Source: Caulobacteraceae bacterium (GTDB taxonomy: Bacteria > Pseudomonadota > Alphaproteobacteria > Caulobacterales > Caulobacteraceae). From it: a stretch of 51,747 nucleotides of DNA. The notes below the pieces were generated by a model. That model saw nothing but the letters and a program-made list of their open reading frames with translations. It made no database searches and was not told the DNA's origin. The stretch spans positions 1-51,747 of the forward strand of contig JAIESL010000042.1 in the NCBI GenBank assembly GCA_019746095.1, in the 5' to 3' direction. A program made the translations under genes and the position numbers. Below are positions 9,196 through 18,768 of the stretch, in pieces; the stretch's first letter is position 1; every line of letters begins with the position of its first letter.

Positions 9196-10318
9196 CTATT
9201 CGACGGTCGATCCGCGCGTCTCACCGACCCGGGCGGCCAGGGCCGCGCCCATGAACATGTCCAGATCGCCGTCCAGCACACCCTGGGTGTCCGAGGTCTC
9301 GACGTTGGTCCGCAGGTCCTTGACCATCTGGTAGGGCTGCAGGACGTAGGACCGGATCTGGTGACCCCAGCCGATGTCGGTCTTGGCGTCGGCCACGGCC
9401 TGGGCCGCCGCCTCGCGTCGTTGCAGCTCCAGCTCGTACAGTCGCGCCCGCAGCATCTTCCAGGCCTGTTCGCGGTTCTGGTGCTGCGAACGGCCGGCCT
9501 GACAGGCCACCACCGTATTGGTCGGAATGTGGGTCAGGCGTACGGCCGAGTCCGTCTTGTTGATGTGCTGACCACCCGAACCCGAAGCGCGATAGGTGTC
9601 GGTGCGCACGTCCGAGGGATTGATGTCGATCTCGATGGCATCATCCACCACCGGCGAGACGCCGATGGAGGCGAACGACGTATGCCGCTTGGCCGCTGCG
9701 TCATACGGGCTGATGCGGACCAGACGGTGCACGCCTGATTCCGACTTCAGCCAGCCATAGGCGTTAGGGCCGGTGATCAGGATGGTGGCCGACTTGATAC
9801 CCGCCTGGTCGCCCGATTCCTCAGCCTCCAGCTCGACCTCATAGCCGTGAGCCCGGGCCCAGCGACTGTACATGCGCAGCAGCATCCCGGCCCAGTCGCA
9901 GGATTCAGTGCCGCCGGCTCCGGAGTTCACTTCAAGATAGGCATCATTGCCGTCGGCCTCGCCGGACAGCAGGGCCTCAAGCTCTGCGCGACCGGCGCGC
10001 TCCTTGATCGCCTTGAGTGCGGCGCGTGCTTCTTCCAGCGTCGCCTCGTCGCCTTCCTCGTCAGCCATCTCGGACAGCATGACGCCGTCCTCCAGACCGC
10101 GCTCCATCTCGCGGACGGCGTCGATCTGGGCGGCAAGCCGTGAGCGGTCACGCGACACGGCCTGGGCGGCCTCAGGGTCGTTCCACAACGTCGGGTCCTC
10201 GACCCGCGCGTTCAGTTCATCGAGTTTTCGAAGCGCGACATCCCAGTCAAAGACGCCTCCTGAGCAGAGCGATGCTCTGCTCGATGTCGGCCTTCATGGC
10301 CTCGACATCCGGTCTCAT
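9196..10318 (-). CDS. prfB: Peptide chain release factor 2, with +1 programmed frameshift
   Basis: RF2 ends translation at UGA and UAA. Frame one starts at ATG 10318 (AGGAG upstream), encodes 23 residues ending LLRRRL, and stops at TGA 10249-10247. The stop context is AGG AGG CGT CTT TGA C, the known prfB arrangement: an internal Shine-Dalgarno, slippery CTT and in-frame TGA followed by C. A +1 slip continues as [19 protein letters not shown], giving about 373 residues. The catalytic [10 protein letters not shown] is present and the anticodon-like tripeptide reads SPY instead of SPF ([15 protein letters not shown]). RF2 itself decides whether the frameshift occurs, so the gene is autoregulated. 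Confidence 0.96.
10247..10261 (-). promoter_or_regulatory. prfB +1 recoding site
   Basis: On the minus strand, AGGAGG (10261-10256), CGT, CTT (10252-10250), TGA (10249-10247), then C. The spacing of three bases between the Shine-Dalgarno-like element and CTT equals that in E. coli prfB. Confidence 0.93.
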
Positions 10319-10369
10319 CGCCAACTCCTGCGATACAAAGTGAGGCGCGGACATAGAGGGGTTAGTGTC

Positions 10370-10388
10370 GGGTGGCTAGTGGCTAGTG
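10370..10388. repeat. Short TGGCTAG tandem repeat
   Basis: GGGTGGCTAGTGGCTAGTG holds two copies of TGGCTAG in the gap between PBP1A and prfB. It resembles the TGGTTGG-type array at 23984-24009 and may belong to the same intergenic repeat family. Confidence 0.5.
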
Positions 10389-10457
10389 CACCGGGGCTCG
10401 GTCGGCACGGGCGAAGGCCCCGCTTCCGCCGGCCAACCGGAATGCTTCAGTCGTCCG

Positions 10458-12875
10458 TCAGTACAGACCGCTCAGGTCCTCCGCCGGTTCCTTCTTCGGC
10501 GGCGGCGGGGTCGTCACCGAGGGCGACGTGATGGTCGGTGCCGGGCCGGCCGCGGCCTCTTCCTCGCGGCGGATCACCTCGTCGTAGCTCTGCGGGCCCG
10601 TCGGGGTTTCCGCCGGGGCCTGTTCCTCATCCCGGCGGTTCTCGGTTCCAGGACGGAAGGCTTCCTCAATGCCGTTGACGGTGCGGAAGACAGCGTTCCG
10701 GGGTCGCACGAATGGCCGGGCGGGACGTTCGCGGAGCGCAACCTGCATGAATTCTGTGAACACCGGCACCGGGCCGGTCGCACCCGTTTCGCCCGAACCG
10801 AGCGGCCGGTTGTCGTCAAAGCCGATGAACACCCCGACCACGATGTCGGACGAGAAGCCGACGAACCAGGCCGAGCGATACTCATTGGTGGTGCCCGTCT
10901 TGCCACCGACCCAGCGGCCAAGCCCACGGGCGCTGGCCCCGGTCCCGCGCTGGATGACGCCTTCCAGCATCGAGCTGATCTGATAGGCGGTGATCGGGTC
11001 GATGACCTGGGTTCCGCGGCTCTCGAGCCGCGGCGATTCCTGGCCAGTGAAGGCCCGACCGCAGTCGCGGCAGCGCCGTCGGTCGGCGCGGAAGATGGTA
11101 TCGCCGTCGCGGTCCTGGACCAGCTCGATCAGATAGGGATCGACCCGGCGACCGCCGTTGACGAAGGCGGCGTAGGCGGCTGTCAGCCGATAGGGCGTCG
11201 TCTCACCCGCCCCGAGTGACACGGACAGGTTCGGCTGCAGATTGTCGGCCACGCCCATCCGCCGGGCAAGATCCACGACGTTGCGCATCCCCACGTCCTC
11301 GGCGAGCCGCACGGTCATGACGTTGCGGGACAGCTCGAGTCCACGCCGGAGGCTCTGCGGGCCATAGTATTCACGACTGTAGTTCTCGGGGCTCCAGCGC
11401 GTGCCATTGGGCCCGCCGGCAAAGCTGATCGGGGCGTCCAGCACGATCGAGGCCGGGGTATAGTCGCCCTGAAGCGCGGCCGCATAGACGAACGGCTTGA
11501 AGGCCGAACCCGGCTGCCGTTCGGCCTGGGTCGCGCGGTTGAAGCTGGACAGGGCATAGGAATAGCCACCGACCATGGCCAGTACGCGGCCCGACTGCGG
11601 CTCGATCGCCACCAGCGCACCATTGACCGCCGGCACCTGTTTCAGGGCGTATTGCCCGTTGCGTGCCTCGACGAAGATCAGGTCACCCCGCCGCAGTTGC
11701 CGGTTCGCATTGGCCCAGGCGGCATCAGCGGTGATCAGGGTGCCGGAGCGGTTATCGCGCGCGGTGCGGATGCGCACCGTGTTGCCGGACACGGACTCGA
11801 CAGCCGCGGCCTCCCACGCCCGGCGCTCCGGCGGTCGCTGACCCCGGACGGCCGTCTCGCGCCATCCTTCGGCGAAATCGGTCCTGCCCCAAGGTCCACG
11901 CCAGCCGTGCCGGCGATCATAGTTCTCCAGCCCGCGCATCAGGGCGTCGCGCGCCGCCGACTGCAGCGTCGGGTCCAGCGTGGTGCGCATATAATAGCCA
12001 CCGCGGTTGACCTCTTCCTGGCCGAAACGGGCGATGGCCTGGCGTCGGGCCTCCTCCACGAAGAAGTCGGCATCGGCATACTGGGCCCGCCGGGGGGCGT
12101 CCTGGGTCGTCAACGGTCTTGCGAGGGCGACGGTCAATTGTGCGTCGTCGATGAAGCCGTTCTGGTTCATCTCGCCCAGCACCCAGTTGCGCCGACCAAG
12201 GGCGGCCTCAGGGTGGCGTTTCGGATGATAGTTGTTCGGTCCCTTTGGGAGGGCCGCCAGAAAGGCCGCCTCGTCCGGCGTCAGCTGGCTCAGCGACTTG
12301 CCAAAATAGTTATAGGCCGCCGCCGCCACGCCATAGGAGCGATAACCGAGGAAGATCTCGTTGAGATACAGCTCCATGATCTGCGGCTTGGACAGCGTCG
12401 CTTCCAACCGGTTGGCCAGGATGGCTTCCTTGACCTTGCGATTGATGCTGCTCTCATTGGTCAGCAGAACATTCTTGGCCACCTGCTGGGTGATGGTCGA
12501 CCCGCCTTCAAGCCGCCGCCCGGTGGCTGCGTTGAAGATGTTCTTGAACATGGCCCGGCCGAGGCCACCCACGTCGATCCCACCGTGGTTGAAGAAATTC
12601 CGGTCCTCGGCCGCAAGAAAGGCCTGGATGACGGGCAGGGGGATCTGCTCATACGGCACATAGATGCGCCGCTCGTCGGAAAATTCCCCGATCAGGGTCC
12701 CGTCGCCGGCATAGACCCGCGTGGCGGTCGCCGGACGATAGTCCGCCAGCTCCGAGGCATCGGGCAGGTCATGGAAAAGCCAGGCCGCATAGATGGCCAG
12801 GATCAGCCCGGCAAAGGCGATCGCGCCCAGCAGGGCCACACCCGCCATCACGAACCAGCGTTCGGCAATCTTCAC
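10458..12875 (-). CDS. mrcA: Penicillin-binding protein 1A (transglycosylase/transpeptidase)
   Basis: 805 residues, class A PBP. An N-terminal membrane helix (about 8-33) anchors it. The GT51 domain carries AAEDRNFFNHGG (catalytic Glu 90) and EGGSTITQQVAKN. The transpeptidase domain has the three active-site motifs: QPGSAFKPF (SxxK), ELSRNVM (SxN) and GGKTGTT (KTG). The C-terminus is a disordered Pro/Glu-rich tail. It polymerises and crosslinks peptidoglycan. It is downstream of amiC and upstream of prfB on the same strand, an order I associate with Caulobacter relatives. Confidence 0.96.
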   Translation of the reverse strand: MKIAERWFVMAGVALLGAIAFAGLILAIYAAWLFHDLPDASELADYRPATATRVYAGDGTLIGEFSDERRIYVPYEQIPLPVIQAFLAAEDRNFFNHGGIDVGGLGRAMFKNIFNAATGRRLEGGSTITQQVAKNVLLTNESSINRKVKEAILANRLEATLSKPQIMELYLNEIFLGYRSYGVAAAAYNYFGKSLSQLTPDEAAFLAALPKGPNNYHPKRHPEAALGRRNWVLGEMNQNGFIDDAQLTVALARPLTTQDAPRRAQYADADFFVEEARRQAIARFGQEEVNRGGYYMRTTLDPTLQSAARDALMRGLENYDRRHGWRGPWGRTDFAEGWRETAVRGQRPPERRAWEAAAVESVSGNTVRIRTARDNRSGTLITADAAWANANRQLRRGDLIFVEARNGQYALKQVPAVNGALVAIEPQSGRVLAMVGGYSYALSSFNRATQAERQPGSAFKPFVYAAALQGDYTPASIVLDAPISFAGGPNGTRWSPENYSREYYGPQSLRRGLELSRNVMTVRLAEDVGMRNVVDLARRMGVADNLQPNLSVSLGAGETTPYRLTAAYAAFVNGGRRVDPYLIELVQDRDGDTIFRADRRRCRDCGRAFTGQESPRLESRGTQVIDPITAYQISSMLEGVIQRGTGASARGLGRWVGGKTGTTNEYRSAWFVGFSSDIVVGVFIGFDDNRPLGSGETGATGPVPVFTEFMQVALRERPARPFVRPRNAVFRTVNGIEEAFRPGTENRRDEEQAPAETPTGPQSYDEVIRREEEAAAGPAPTITSPSVTTPPPPKKEPAEDLSGLY

Positions 12876-12949
12876 CGCAGTCTCCGAAAGGCGGGCCCGA
12901 CTATGGGTTTAGCCCGCGTCGCGCTGCGCCGCTAGACCGCATCGACCCG

Positions 12950-13372
12950 TCAGTCCCGGGAGCGTTTGATCCAGGCCATCACAAGACCGGTGCCAGCCAG
13001 AAGAACGAAGATGTCGGAGGCGACGATCAGCAAAGCCTCTTCCCAGGTCGAACCCGAAAGCGACTTCTGGCTGAAGCCCACACCCTGGGCAGCGCCGCCG
13101 ACGGGCCGATCAAGGCTCGACTGGCTGACCCAACCTCCGTCATCGGCAAGGATCGTCAGGCTGACCGGGTCCGTCCATCCGGCGGAGGTCGGCAGTTCAA
13201 GCTGCAAACGCCCGACCCCGGCCACAAGGGCTGCGCCCGCGGCAAGCGTCTGCATGAGGGCCGAAAACCCTGCCCAGACGACGCTCAGAGCAGAGATCGC
13301 GCGAACCCCGTTCCCAGCGGGAAGACCACTTCTCGTATCCACAGAGATCATCCCCTTCAGAATGTCCGTCAC
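12950..13372 (-). CDS. Hypothetical two-helix membrane protein
   Basis: About 140 residues from GTG at 13372. One hydrophobic segment near 27-56 (AISALSVVWAGFSALMQTLA) and one near 112-136 (ALLIVASDIFVLLAGTGLVM) flank a polar loop of about 55 residues, followed by a short basic tail. I do not recognise the family. The start is uncertain: ATG at 13351 is possible but its purine-rich stretch abuts the codon, and the frame remains open further upstream. It lies between the exonuclease and PBP1A on the same strand; no role can be assigned. Confidence 0.5.
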   Translation of the reverse strand: MTDILKGMISVDTRSGLPAGNGVRAISALSVVWAGFSALMQTLAAGAALVAGVGRLQLELPTSAGWTDPVSLTILADDGGWVSQSSLDRPVGGAAQGVGFSQKSLSGSTWEEALLIVASDIFVLLAGTGLVMAWIKRSRD

Positions 13373-13651
13373 GTTCGATCGCCCTGCCGGCCGATCCAGA
13401 TGGATCGACGCCGGCGGGCCTTCGCCCGATCGGCAGTTTCCTGCCAAACCCGAGCTCTTCGCCAAACAGACAACCTTTCGGCGAGAAACTCCTGCCCGGA
13501 AAATTCTCATATGCAAGCCCCACCGCCGGCCGTTCTCACCTCAGCCGAAGAATGCGGCCAGGCGGGTCCGGTCGTTGGCCCACCCAGCGCAGCAGCAATC
13601 CGTCATTATCGGACGCATGACTTGACTTGAGAACGAATCAGCCAAAGTCGA

Positions 13652-14359
13652 TCACGCAACTCTTGAGCGACGATCCAGTTCCTGTCGCGCGGCGGCCACC
13701 ACATCGGCGTCCATATCCCCCTGCCCGGCCATCCAGCGCAGATAGTCGTCCGGCGGCTCGGCCCACGGCCGCCCGCGGTGTTTGCCGAACGGAATCCGGT
13801 CCAGCCGGCGCGGCTCATTGGTCCATGCCAGCATCTGTTCGACCGTGGCGACCTTCAGCATGTCGATCAGCAGATGCGCGGTCACCCAGGCGTCCGGCCC
13901 CGCCCGGTGCGCCGGATCGGCCAGGGCCGGGTCCAGCCGCAGGCCGCGCCAATACCGCAGCACCTGATTGGAATGCCCGGGAGCGTCGGGCCAGACATTC
14001 TTCGCCGACCGGACGGTGCAGATCCATGGCAGGCCGCCATGGGCCGTATCGGCGATGAACCCCCGCTCGAACCGCGCCGAATGCGCGACCATCACATGGG
14101 CGGGCGTGCCGAGGAACATCTCGCGCAGCCGGTCTTCATCGCAGTGGGGGTCGTCGTCAGAGAAATGCTCAGGCGTCAGGTGATGCACCGCCATGGCGTG
14201 AAACGAGATCTCGCCCCTCGGCCGGAACAGCCGGGTCACCGGCGGCAAGGCCGTCCATCCGCCTGCCCCGTCAGGCACGACATCAACGATCCCGACCTCG
14301 AGAATCTCGGCGGACCTGTCACCGCCGGAGGTTTCGAGATCAACGACACGCAGACGCAT
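13652..14359 (-). CDS. ExoX-like 3'-5' exonuclease (RNase T fold plus DUF3820)
   Basis: 235 residues, matching E. coli exonuclease X in layout. DEDDh motifs are VVDLETSG (Asp7, Glu9), AHSARFERGF and HRAGPDAW (His151, Asp156). The third acidic position, Asp in ExoX (AHNASFD), is Glu98 here. The C-terminal segment IPFGKHRGRPW...DDYLRWM (about 189-210) is the DUF3820 module also seen in ExoX. Likely role is removal of 3' ends in DNA repair. It sits 55 bases downstream of amiC, perhaps by transcriptional read-through. Confidence 0.87.
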   Translation of the reverse strand: MRLRVVDLETSGGDRSAEILEVGIVDVVPDGAGGWTALPPVTRLFRPRGEISFHAMAVHHLTPEHFSDDDPHCDEDRLREMFLGTPAHVMVAHSARFERGFIADTAHGGLPWICTVRSAKNVWPDAPGHSNQVLRYWRGLRLDPALADPAHRAGPDAWVTAHLLIDMLKVATVEQMLAWTNEPRRLDRIPFGKHRGRPWAEPPDDYLRWMAGQGDMDADVVAAARQELDRRSRVA

Positions 14360-14414
14360 GGAGCGGAGATAGACGTTTCAGAGCCCGGGCGCACCCTGCC
14401 CCAAACCTTCTGCG

Positions 14415-15650
14415 TCAGGGCTGCCCCTGTGCGGCACCGACCGAGGCCATCTGAAGCGTGCCGGAGGGCTCGCGGAAATAGCGGTCGATTCCGTCCGCCA
14501 CCGCGCGCATCAGGCGTCGGCGGGCGCGGCTGTCGTTGAGCAGCCGCTCGTCCTCGGGATTGGTGATGAAGCCCATCTCCAGCAGGACCGCGGGCACGTC
14601 GGGGGCCAGAAGTACGGCCAGGCCGGCGTCGCGGTGGCTGCGACGCAGCATCGGATGGTCGACGCCCTCCAGCTCGCCCAGGAGGGTGCGGGCCAGCTGC
14701 GCCGAGCGGTTCTGGGTCGCGCGCTGGGTCATGTCCAGAAGGATGCGATCGACCGACGGATCCCGACCCGGCAGGTTCAGGCTGCGGTGCCAGTTCTCGC
14801 TGCGGGTGAACTCACGCACAGCCCGGCCGGCCCCCTGTTCGGACAGGGTATAGACGGAGGCCCCCCGGGTGGCCGGATCACTGCCGGCGTCGGCATGCAG
14901 GGAGATGAACAGGTCCGCATCGGCCTGACGGGCTATGGCCACGCGACGATAAAGGGCGACATAGGTATCGCTCTCGCGCGTCAGCCGCACACGGTAGCGA
15001 CCCGTCCGTTCCAAGACCTGCTTCAGGTCCAGGGCCGCCGCCAGGGTCACTGCGCTCTCGCGGGACTCAGCCCCAGAGGCCCCGGGGTCGCGGCCGCCAT
15101 GTCCTGCGTCGATGAAGATGAGGGGGCGCTCGGCGGGCCTTTCCGTGCCGCGCCGCACAGGCGGCGGGGTCCGGGCCGGTCGAACGGCCAGCACACGTCC
15201 CGTCGCCTTCAGGTCAATGACATAGCGATAATGGGCGATACCGTCGCCGGGCGGCAGCAGAAAGCGGCGCTCGATCTCGGCGCTGGTCGCCAGGTCCAGC
15301 TCAACCCGCGAGGCCGCGCCTGCGCCAGTCACGCGCCAGCCGCGCACCAGTCCCGTTCCGGCTCCATTCAGGCCCCGGTTGGGCGCGACGCCAGCCAGCG
15401 ACACCACCACCCGTCCGTCGTCCCCGGACTGAACCACCTCGCCTCGCGACGTCCGGTCCAGATCAAGCACCACACGGGTATGTTCAGCATCGCCGCCGAA
15501 GCGGACCCGGAGCACCTCGCCCACGGCTCCGGAGGCCAACCCGCGTCCGGCCGCGAGCAGAACGACGCAAATCACGACGAAGGCCATCGCCGTCATCGCC
15601 CATTCGCGCGCGCGCCATTGCATCAGGTTTAAACGCGACAGTCCGTGCAT
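14415..15650 (-). CDS. amiC: N-acetylmuramoyl-L-alanine amidase (AMIN plus Amidase_3)
   Basis: 411 residues. A hydrophobic N-terminal segment (AFVVICVVLLAAGRGLASG) exports it to the periplasm. An AMIN domain (about 45-150) with RFGGDAEHTRVVLDL precedes a linker and the zinc-dependent Amidase_3 domain (about 172-395), with FIDAGHGGRDPGA, FISLHAD and LLEMGFITNPED. It cleaves the amide bond between MurNAc and the stem peptide during daughter cell separation. ATG at 15650 is used; a later ATG before the hydrophobic segment is also possible. It is divergent from rne. Confidence 0.94.
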   Translation of the reverse strand: MHGLSRLNLMQWRAREWAMTAMAFVVICVVLLAAGRGLASGAVGEVLRVRFGGDAEHTRVVLDLDRTSRGEVVQSGDDGRVVVSLAGVAPNRGLNGAGTGLVRGWRVTGAGAASRVELDLATSAEIERRFLLPPGDGIAHYRYVIDLKATGRVLAVRPARTPPPVRRGTERPAERPLIFIDAGHGGRDPGASGAESRESAVTLAAALDLKQVLERTGRYRVRLTRESDTYVALYRRVAIARQADADLFISLHADAGSDPATRGASVYTLSEQGAGRAVREFTRSENWHRSLNLPGRDPSVDRILLDMTQRATQNRSAQLARTLLGELEGVDHPMLRRSHRDAGLAVLLAPDVPAVLLEMGFITNPEDERLLNDSRARRRLMRAVADGIDRYFREPSGTLQMASVGAAQGQP

Positions 15651-16086
15651 TTTGACGGAGACCCACCTTCTTGGTTGGGGCCATCATGGCGCAACGTCGT
15701 CGACAACCGGTTAAAGCGCACGACGCTTTTAATTCGCGTGCGGCATGACTATGCTTGAACCGCTCGCGACCGATCGCGTCCCCTGATCGCTCAGGCTTGG
15801 ACGCGCCCTCTTCGCGGCATGACTTTCACTGATCCGAGAGCCGGCCGGGTTTCCCCCGCCTGTTCGACGACCGGGTTCGGGGCGCCCCAGACGGCGTCCG
15901 GGCCCAGGACCGTACGAAACCCCATGGGCCTTATCGCCTGCGCTCCCTTCCGGTCTGACCTGACCGACCTCGCCCACGGCATCCGCCGCGGCGACGGGAT
16001 GACGCCTGCGTTCGCCCCCAATCCCATTCGGCGAGCCGCCTGCCCCCTTCGCGGGGATGGCCGAGCGCGCCAGAGAGAAATATCCC
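15651..16086 (+). promoter_or_regulatory. Long leader region of rne (436 bases, no gene)
   Basis: No convincing coding sequence is present. The stretch between amiC and rne must hold both divergent promoters. It contains the AT-richer TTAAAGCGCACGACGCTTTT (15712-15731), whose GCG...CGC parts could pair. RNase E is known to autoregulate through its 5' leader in enteric bacteria; a similar role here is inference only. Confidence 0.45.
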
Positions 16087-18708
16087 ATGTCAAAGACCAT
16101 GTTGATCGATGCCGCGCATCCCGAGGAGACCCGGGTCGCCATCGTCGAGGGCCGTCAGGTCGAGGAATTCGACTTTGAATCCCGCGCGAAGCGGCAGCTT
16201 CGCGGCAACATCTATCTCGCCAAGGTCGTTCGCGTAGAGCCCAGCCTCCAGGCTGCGTTCGTGGAATATGGCGGCAACCGCCACGGCTTCCTCGCCTTCA
16301 GCGAAATCCACCCGGACTATTACCAGATCCCCGTCGCCGACCGCGAAGCCATCATGGCCGAAGCGCATTCGGAGGACGACGATCACGAGGAACACGCCCG
16401 GGAGGGTGACGACGAATCCGAAGGCGGCATGGCCGAGGAAGAGCGGCTCAAGCGCCGCCTGATGCGTCGCTACAAGATTCAGGACGTCATCAAGCGTCGT
16501 CAGGTGATGCTGGTCCAGGTCGTCAAGGACGAGCGCGGCGGCAAGGGCGCAGCCCTGACCACCTGGCTTTCGCTGGCCGGCCGCTACTGCGTGCTGATGC
16601 CCAACACAGGCAAGGGCGGCGGCATCTCGCGCAAGATCACCCAGGCCACTGACCGCAAGCGCCTGAAGGCCGCCGCCGCCGCCCTGCACGTGCCCCAGGG
16701 CATGGGCCTGATCATCCGCACCGCCGGCGCCAAACGCACCAAGGCCGAGATCAAGCGCGACTACGAATACCTGCTGCGCCTGTGGGAGACGATCCGCGAA
16801 ACGACCCTGAAGTCCAACGCGCCTTCCGTCATCTATGAGGAAGAGAACCTCGTCCGCCGTGCCGTGCGCGACATGTTCGACAAGGATTTCGACGGCATCC
16901 AGGTAGAGGGCGTCGAAGGCTTCAAGGAAGCGCGCGACTTCATGCGCGTGCTGATGCCCTCGCAGTCGAAGAAGGTGCATCTCTATCAAGGTGCCCGCCC
17001 GCTGTTTGCGACCAACGGCATCGAGGAGATGCTGACCCAGATCCATCAGCCGATCGTGCCGCTGCACTCCGGCGGCTACCTGGTCATCAACCAGACCGAA
17101 GCGCTGGTCGCCATCGACGTGAACTCGGGCCGTTCCACCAAGGAACGCAATGTCGAGGCCACCGCCACCAAGACCAATATGGAGGCTGCCGTCGAGGCGG
17201 CACGCCAGCTGCGCCTGCGCAACCTCGCCGGCCTGATCGTCATCGACTTCATCGACATGGATGAGTCGAAGAACAATCGCGCTGTGGAAAAGGCCCTGAA
17301 GGACGCGCTGGCCAAGGACCGCGCCCGCATCCAGATGGGGCGGATCTCGGGCTTCGGCCTGATGGAGATCAGCCGCCAGCGTCGCCGTCTCGGCGTGATT
17401 GAGGGTGCCACCGAAGTCTGCCCGCACTGTCAGGGTGCCGGCCGCGTCCGCTCGGCCGAGAGCGCCGCCCTGATGACGCTGCGCGCCGTTGATATCGAGG
17501 CCGGAAAGAACGGGGCGGGCTCGATCAATCTGCGCCTGTGCACGGCCGTTGCCCTCTACATTCTGAACCACAAGCGCGACTATCTGCAGCGTATGCTGGT
17601 CCAGCGCGGCCTGAACGTCGTGATCCTGATCGACGACAGCCTCGGCCAGGGCGAACACGCTGTCGAACGCACCGAGACCAATGAGGACTTCGTCCCCCTC
17701 GAACGTCCCGAAGCCTTCGTCGACCTCGACGACGATTTCGACGACAGCGCCTTCGCCGACGAAGACGACGATGGTGACGAATTCATCGGCGACGACGACG
17801 CTGACGACGACCGCGAGGACAGTGACGACGACGAGCCGCGCGAACGCGCCGAACGTGTCGAGGGTGAAGGTGGCCGCGGCCGTGGTCGCCGTCGCCGGGG
17901 CGGACGTCGCGACAGTGCCGAGAGCTCGTCCGACGAGACCGGCGCTGCGTCGGCCGCGCCTGCCTTCGCGGCCGGGGAGGATGATGACGACAGCGAGAGC
18001 GGCCGCCGGCGCCGGCGAGGCCGCCGTGGCGGGCGCCGTGTGCGCGAAGAGGGTGGCGAACGCGACGGCTTCACCTGGGTGCGGGGTCGTACCCCTTCGC
18101 TGGACGACCCCTACGTCTGGTTCGATCCCATCAATCCGGAACGGACCGAGGCCGTCGCAAGCGGTCCGGTAGCCTCGACGAACGCACCCGGTGCCGATGA
18201 GCGGCCCGAGAACGAAGCCGGCGGGGAACGCGGTCCCCGCTCGCGTCGCCGCCGCGGCCGTGGCCGCGGCCGGGACCGCGGTGCGGAACAGGGTCTGACC
18301 CATGAGGTCAAGGTCGAGACCCGTGCCACCAACGAAGGCATGCCGACGGACGACTCACCCGACACCCCGATGGCCGTGGTTATCGAGGAATCAACCGAGG
18401 TTGCGCCCGTCGCCCTCGCCGCGGAACCCAAGCGTCGCCGCGTGCGCCGCAAGGTCTCCACGGCGGACGCTGTCGGAGAAGCGGTTCTTGACGTGACGCC
18501 CGAAGAGGCCGAACCGGCCGTGCTGGACGTCACTCCGGAGGAGGCCGCGGCCGAACTGGAAGCCCTGCCCGAGCCGATGGTCGCCGCTGTTGCCGAGCCC
18601 AAACCGGCTCCGCAGCCCGAAGTCGATGTTGCCGCCCTGATCGCCGAGGACCCGAACCAGATCGTGGCCCCGCCCGAGAAGCCCAAACGCGGATGGTGGC
18701 GCCGCTGA
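16087..18708 (+). CDS. rne: Ribonuclease E
   Basis: 873 residues. Endoribonuclease of the RNA degradosome, single-strand specific. The N-terminal S1 domain is interrupted by an acidic insert (about 95-125), followed by the DNase I-like catalytic part with IDVNSGR and VIDFIDMDE (metal-binding Asp residues) and the zinc link CPHCQGAG. The rest is a low-complexity scaffold of alternating acidic (DDDFDDSAF) and arginine-rich blocks. It ends EKPKRGWWRR; in Caulobacter a C-terminal GWW motif docks polynucleotide phosphorylase. ATG at 16087 (MSKTMLIDAAHPEE) is chosen over an upstream ATG at 16057. Confidence 0.96.
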   Translation: MSKTMLIDAAHPEETRVAIVEGRQVEEFDFESRAKRQLRGNIYLAKVVRVEPSLQAAFVEYGGNRHGFLAFSEIHPDYYQIPVADREAIMAEAHSEDDDHEEHAREGDDESEGGMAEEERLKRRLMRRYKIQDVIKRRQVMLVQVVKDERGGKGAALTTWLSLAGRYCVLMPNTGKGGGISRKITQATDRKRLKAAAAALHVPQGMGLIIRTAGAKRTKAEIKRDYEYLLRLWETIRETTLKSNAPSVIYEEENLVRRAVRDMFDKDFDGIQVEGVEGFKEARDFMRVLMPSQSKKVHLYQGARPLFATNGIEEMLTQIHQPIVPLHSGGYLVINQTEALVAIDVNSGRSTKERNVEATATKTNMEAAVEAARQLRLRNLAGLIVIDFIDMDESKNNRAVEKALKDALAKDRARIQMGRISGFGLMEISRQRRRLGVIEGATEVCPHCQGAGRVRSAESAALMTLRAVDIEAGKNGAGSINLRLCTAVALYILNHKRDYLQRMLVQRGLNVVILIDDSLGQGEHAVERTETNEDFVPLERPEAFVDLDDDFDDSAFADEDDDGDEFIGDDDADDDREDSDDDEPRERAERVEGEGGRGRGRRRRGGRRDSAESSSDETGAASAAPAFAAGEDDDDSESGRRRRRGRRGGRRVREEGGERDGFTWVRGRTPSLDDPYVWFDPINPERTEAVASGPVASTNAPGADERPENEAGGERGPRSRRRRGRGRGRDRGAEQGLTHEVKVETRATNEGMPTDDSPDTPMAVVIEESTEVAPVALAAEPKRRRVRRKVSTADAVGEAVLDVTPEEAEPAVLDVTPEEAAAELEALPEPMVAAVAEPKPAPQPEVDVAALIAEDPNQIVAPPEKPKRGWWRR

Positions 18709-18768
18709 AAGGCCGTGATTAGATAGTGAGGATCGCTGCGGGGGTGTTCTGGGCATGAGGAGTTCATC

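Noticed and set aside
9196..10318. prfB as a pseudogene because of the internal TGA
   Set aside because: The TGA is in the exact programmed frameshift context and both parts are intact.
16090..18303. Very long open frame opposite rne (over 700 codons), and similar long antisense frames elsewhere
   Set aside because: High GC and third-position bias keep antisense frames open. Their translations are Arg/Ala/His-rich with no recognisable motif and they lie exactly opposite well-identified genes.
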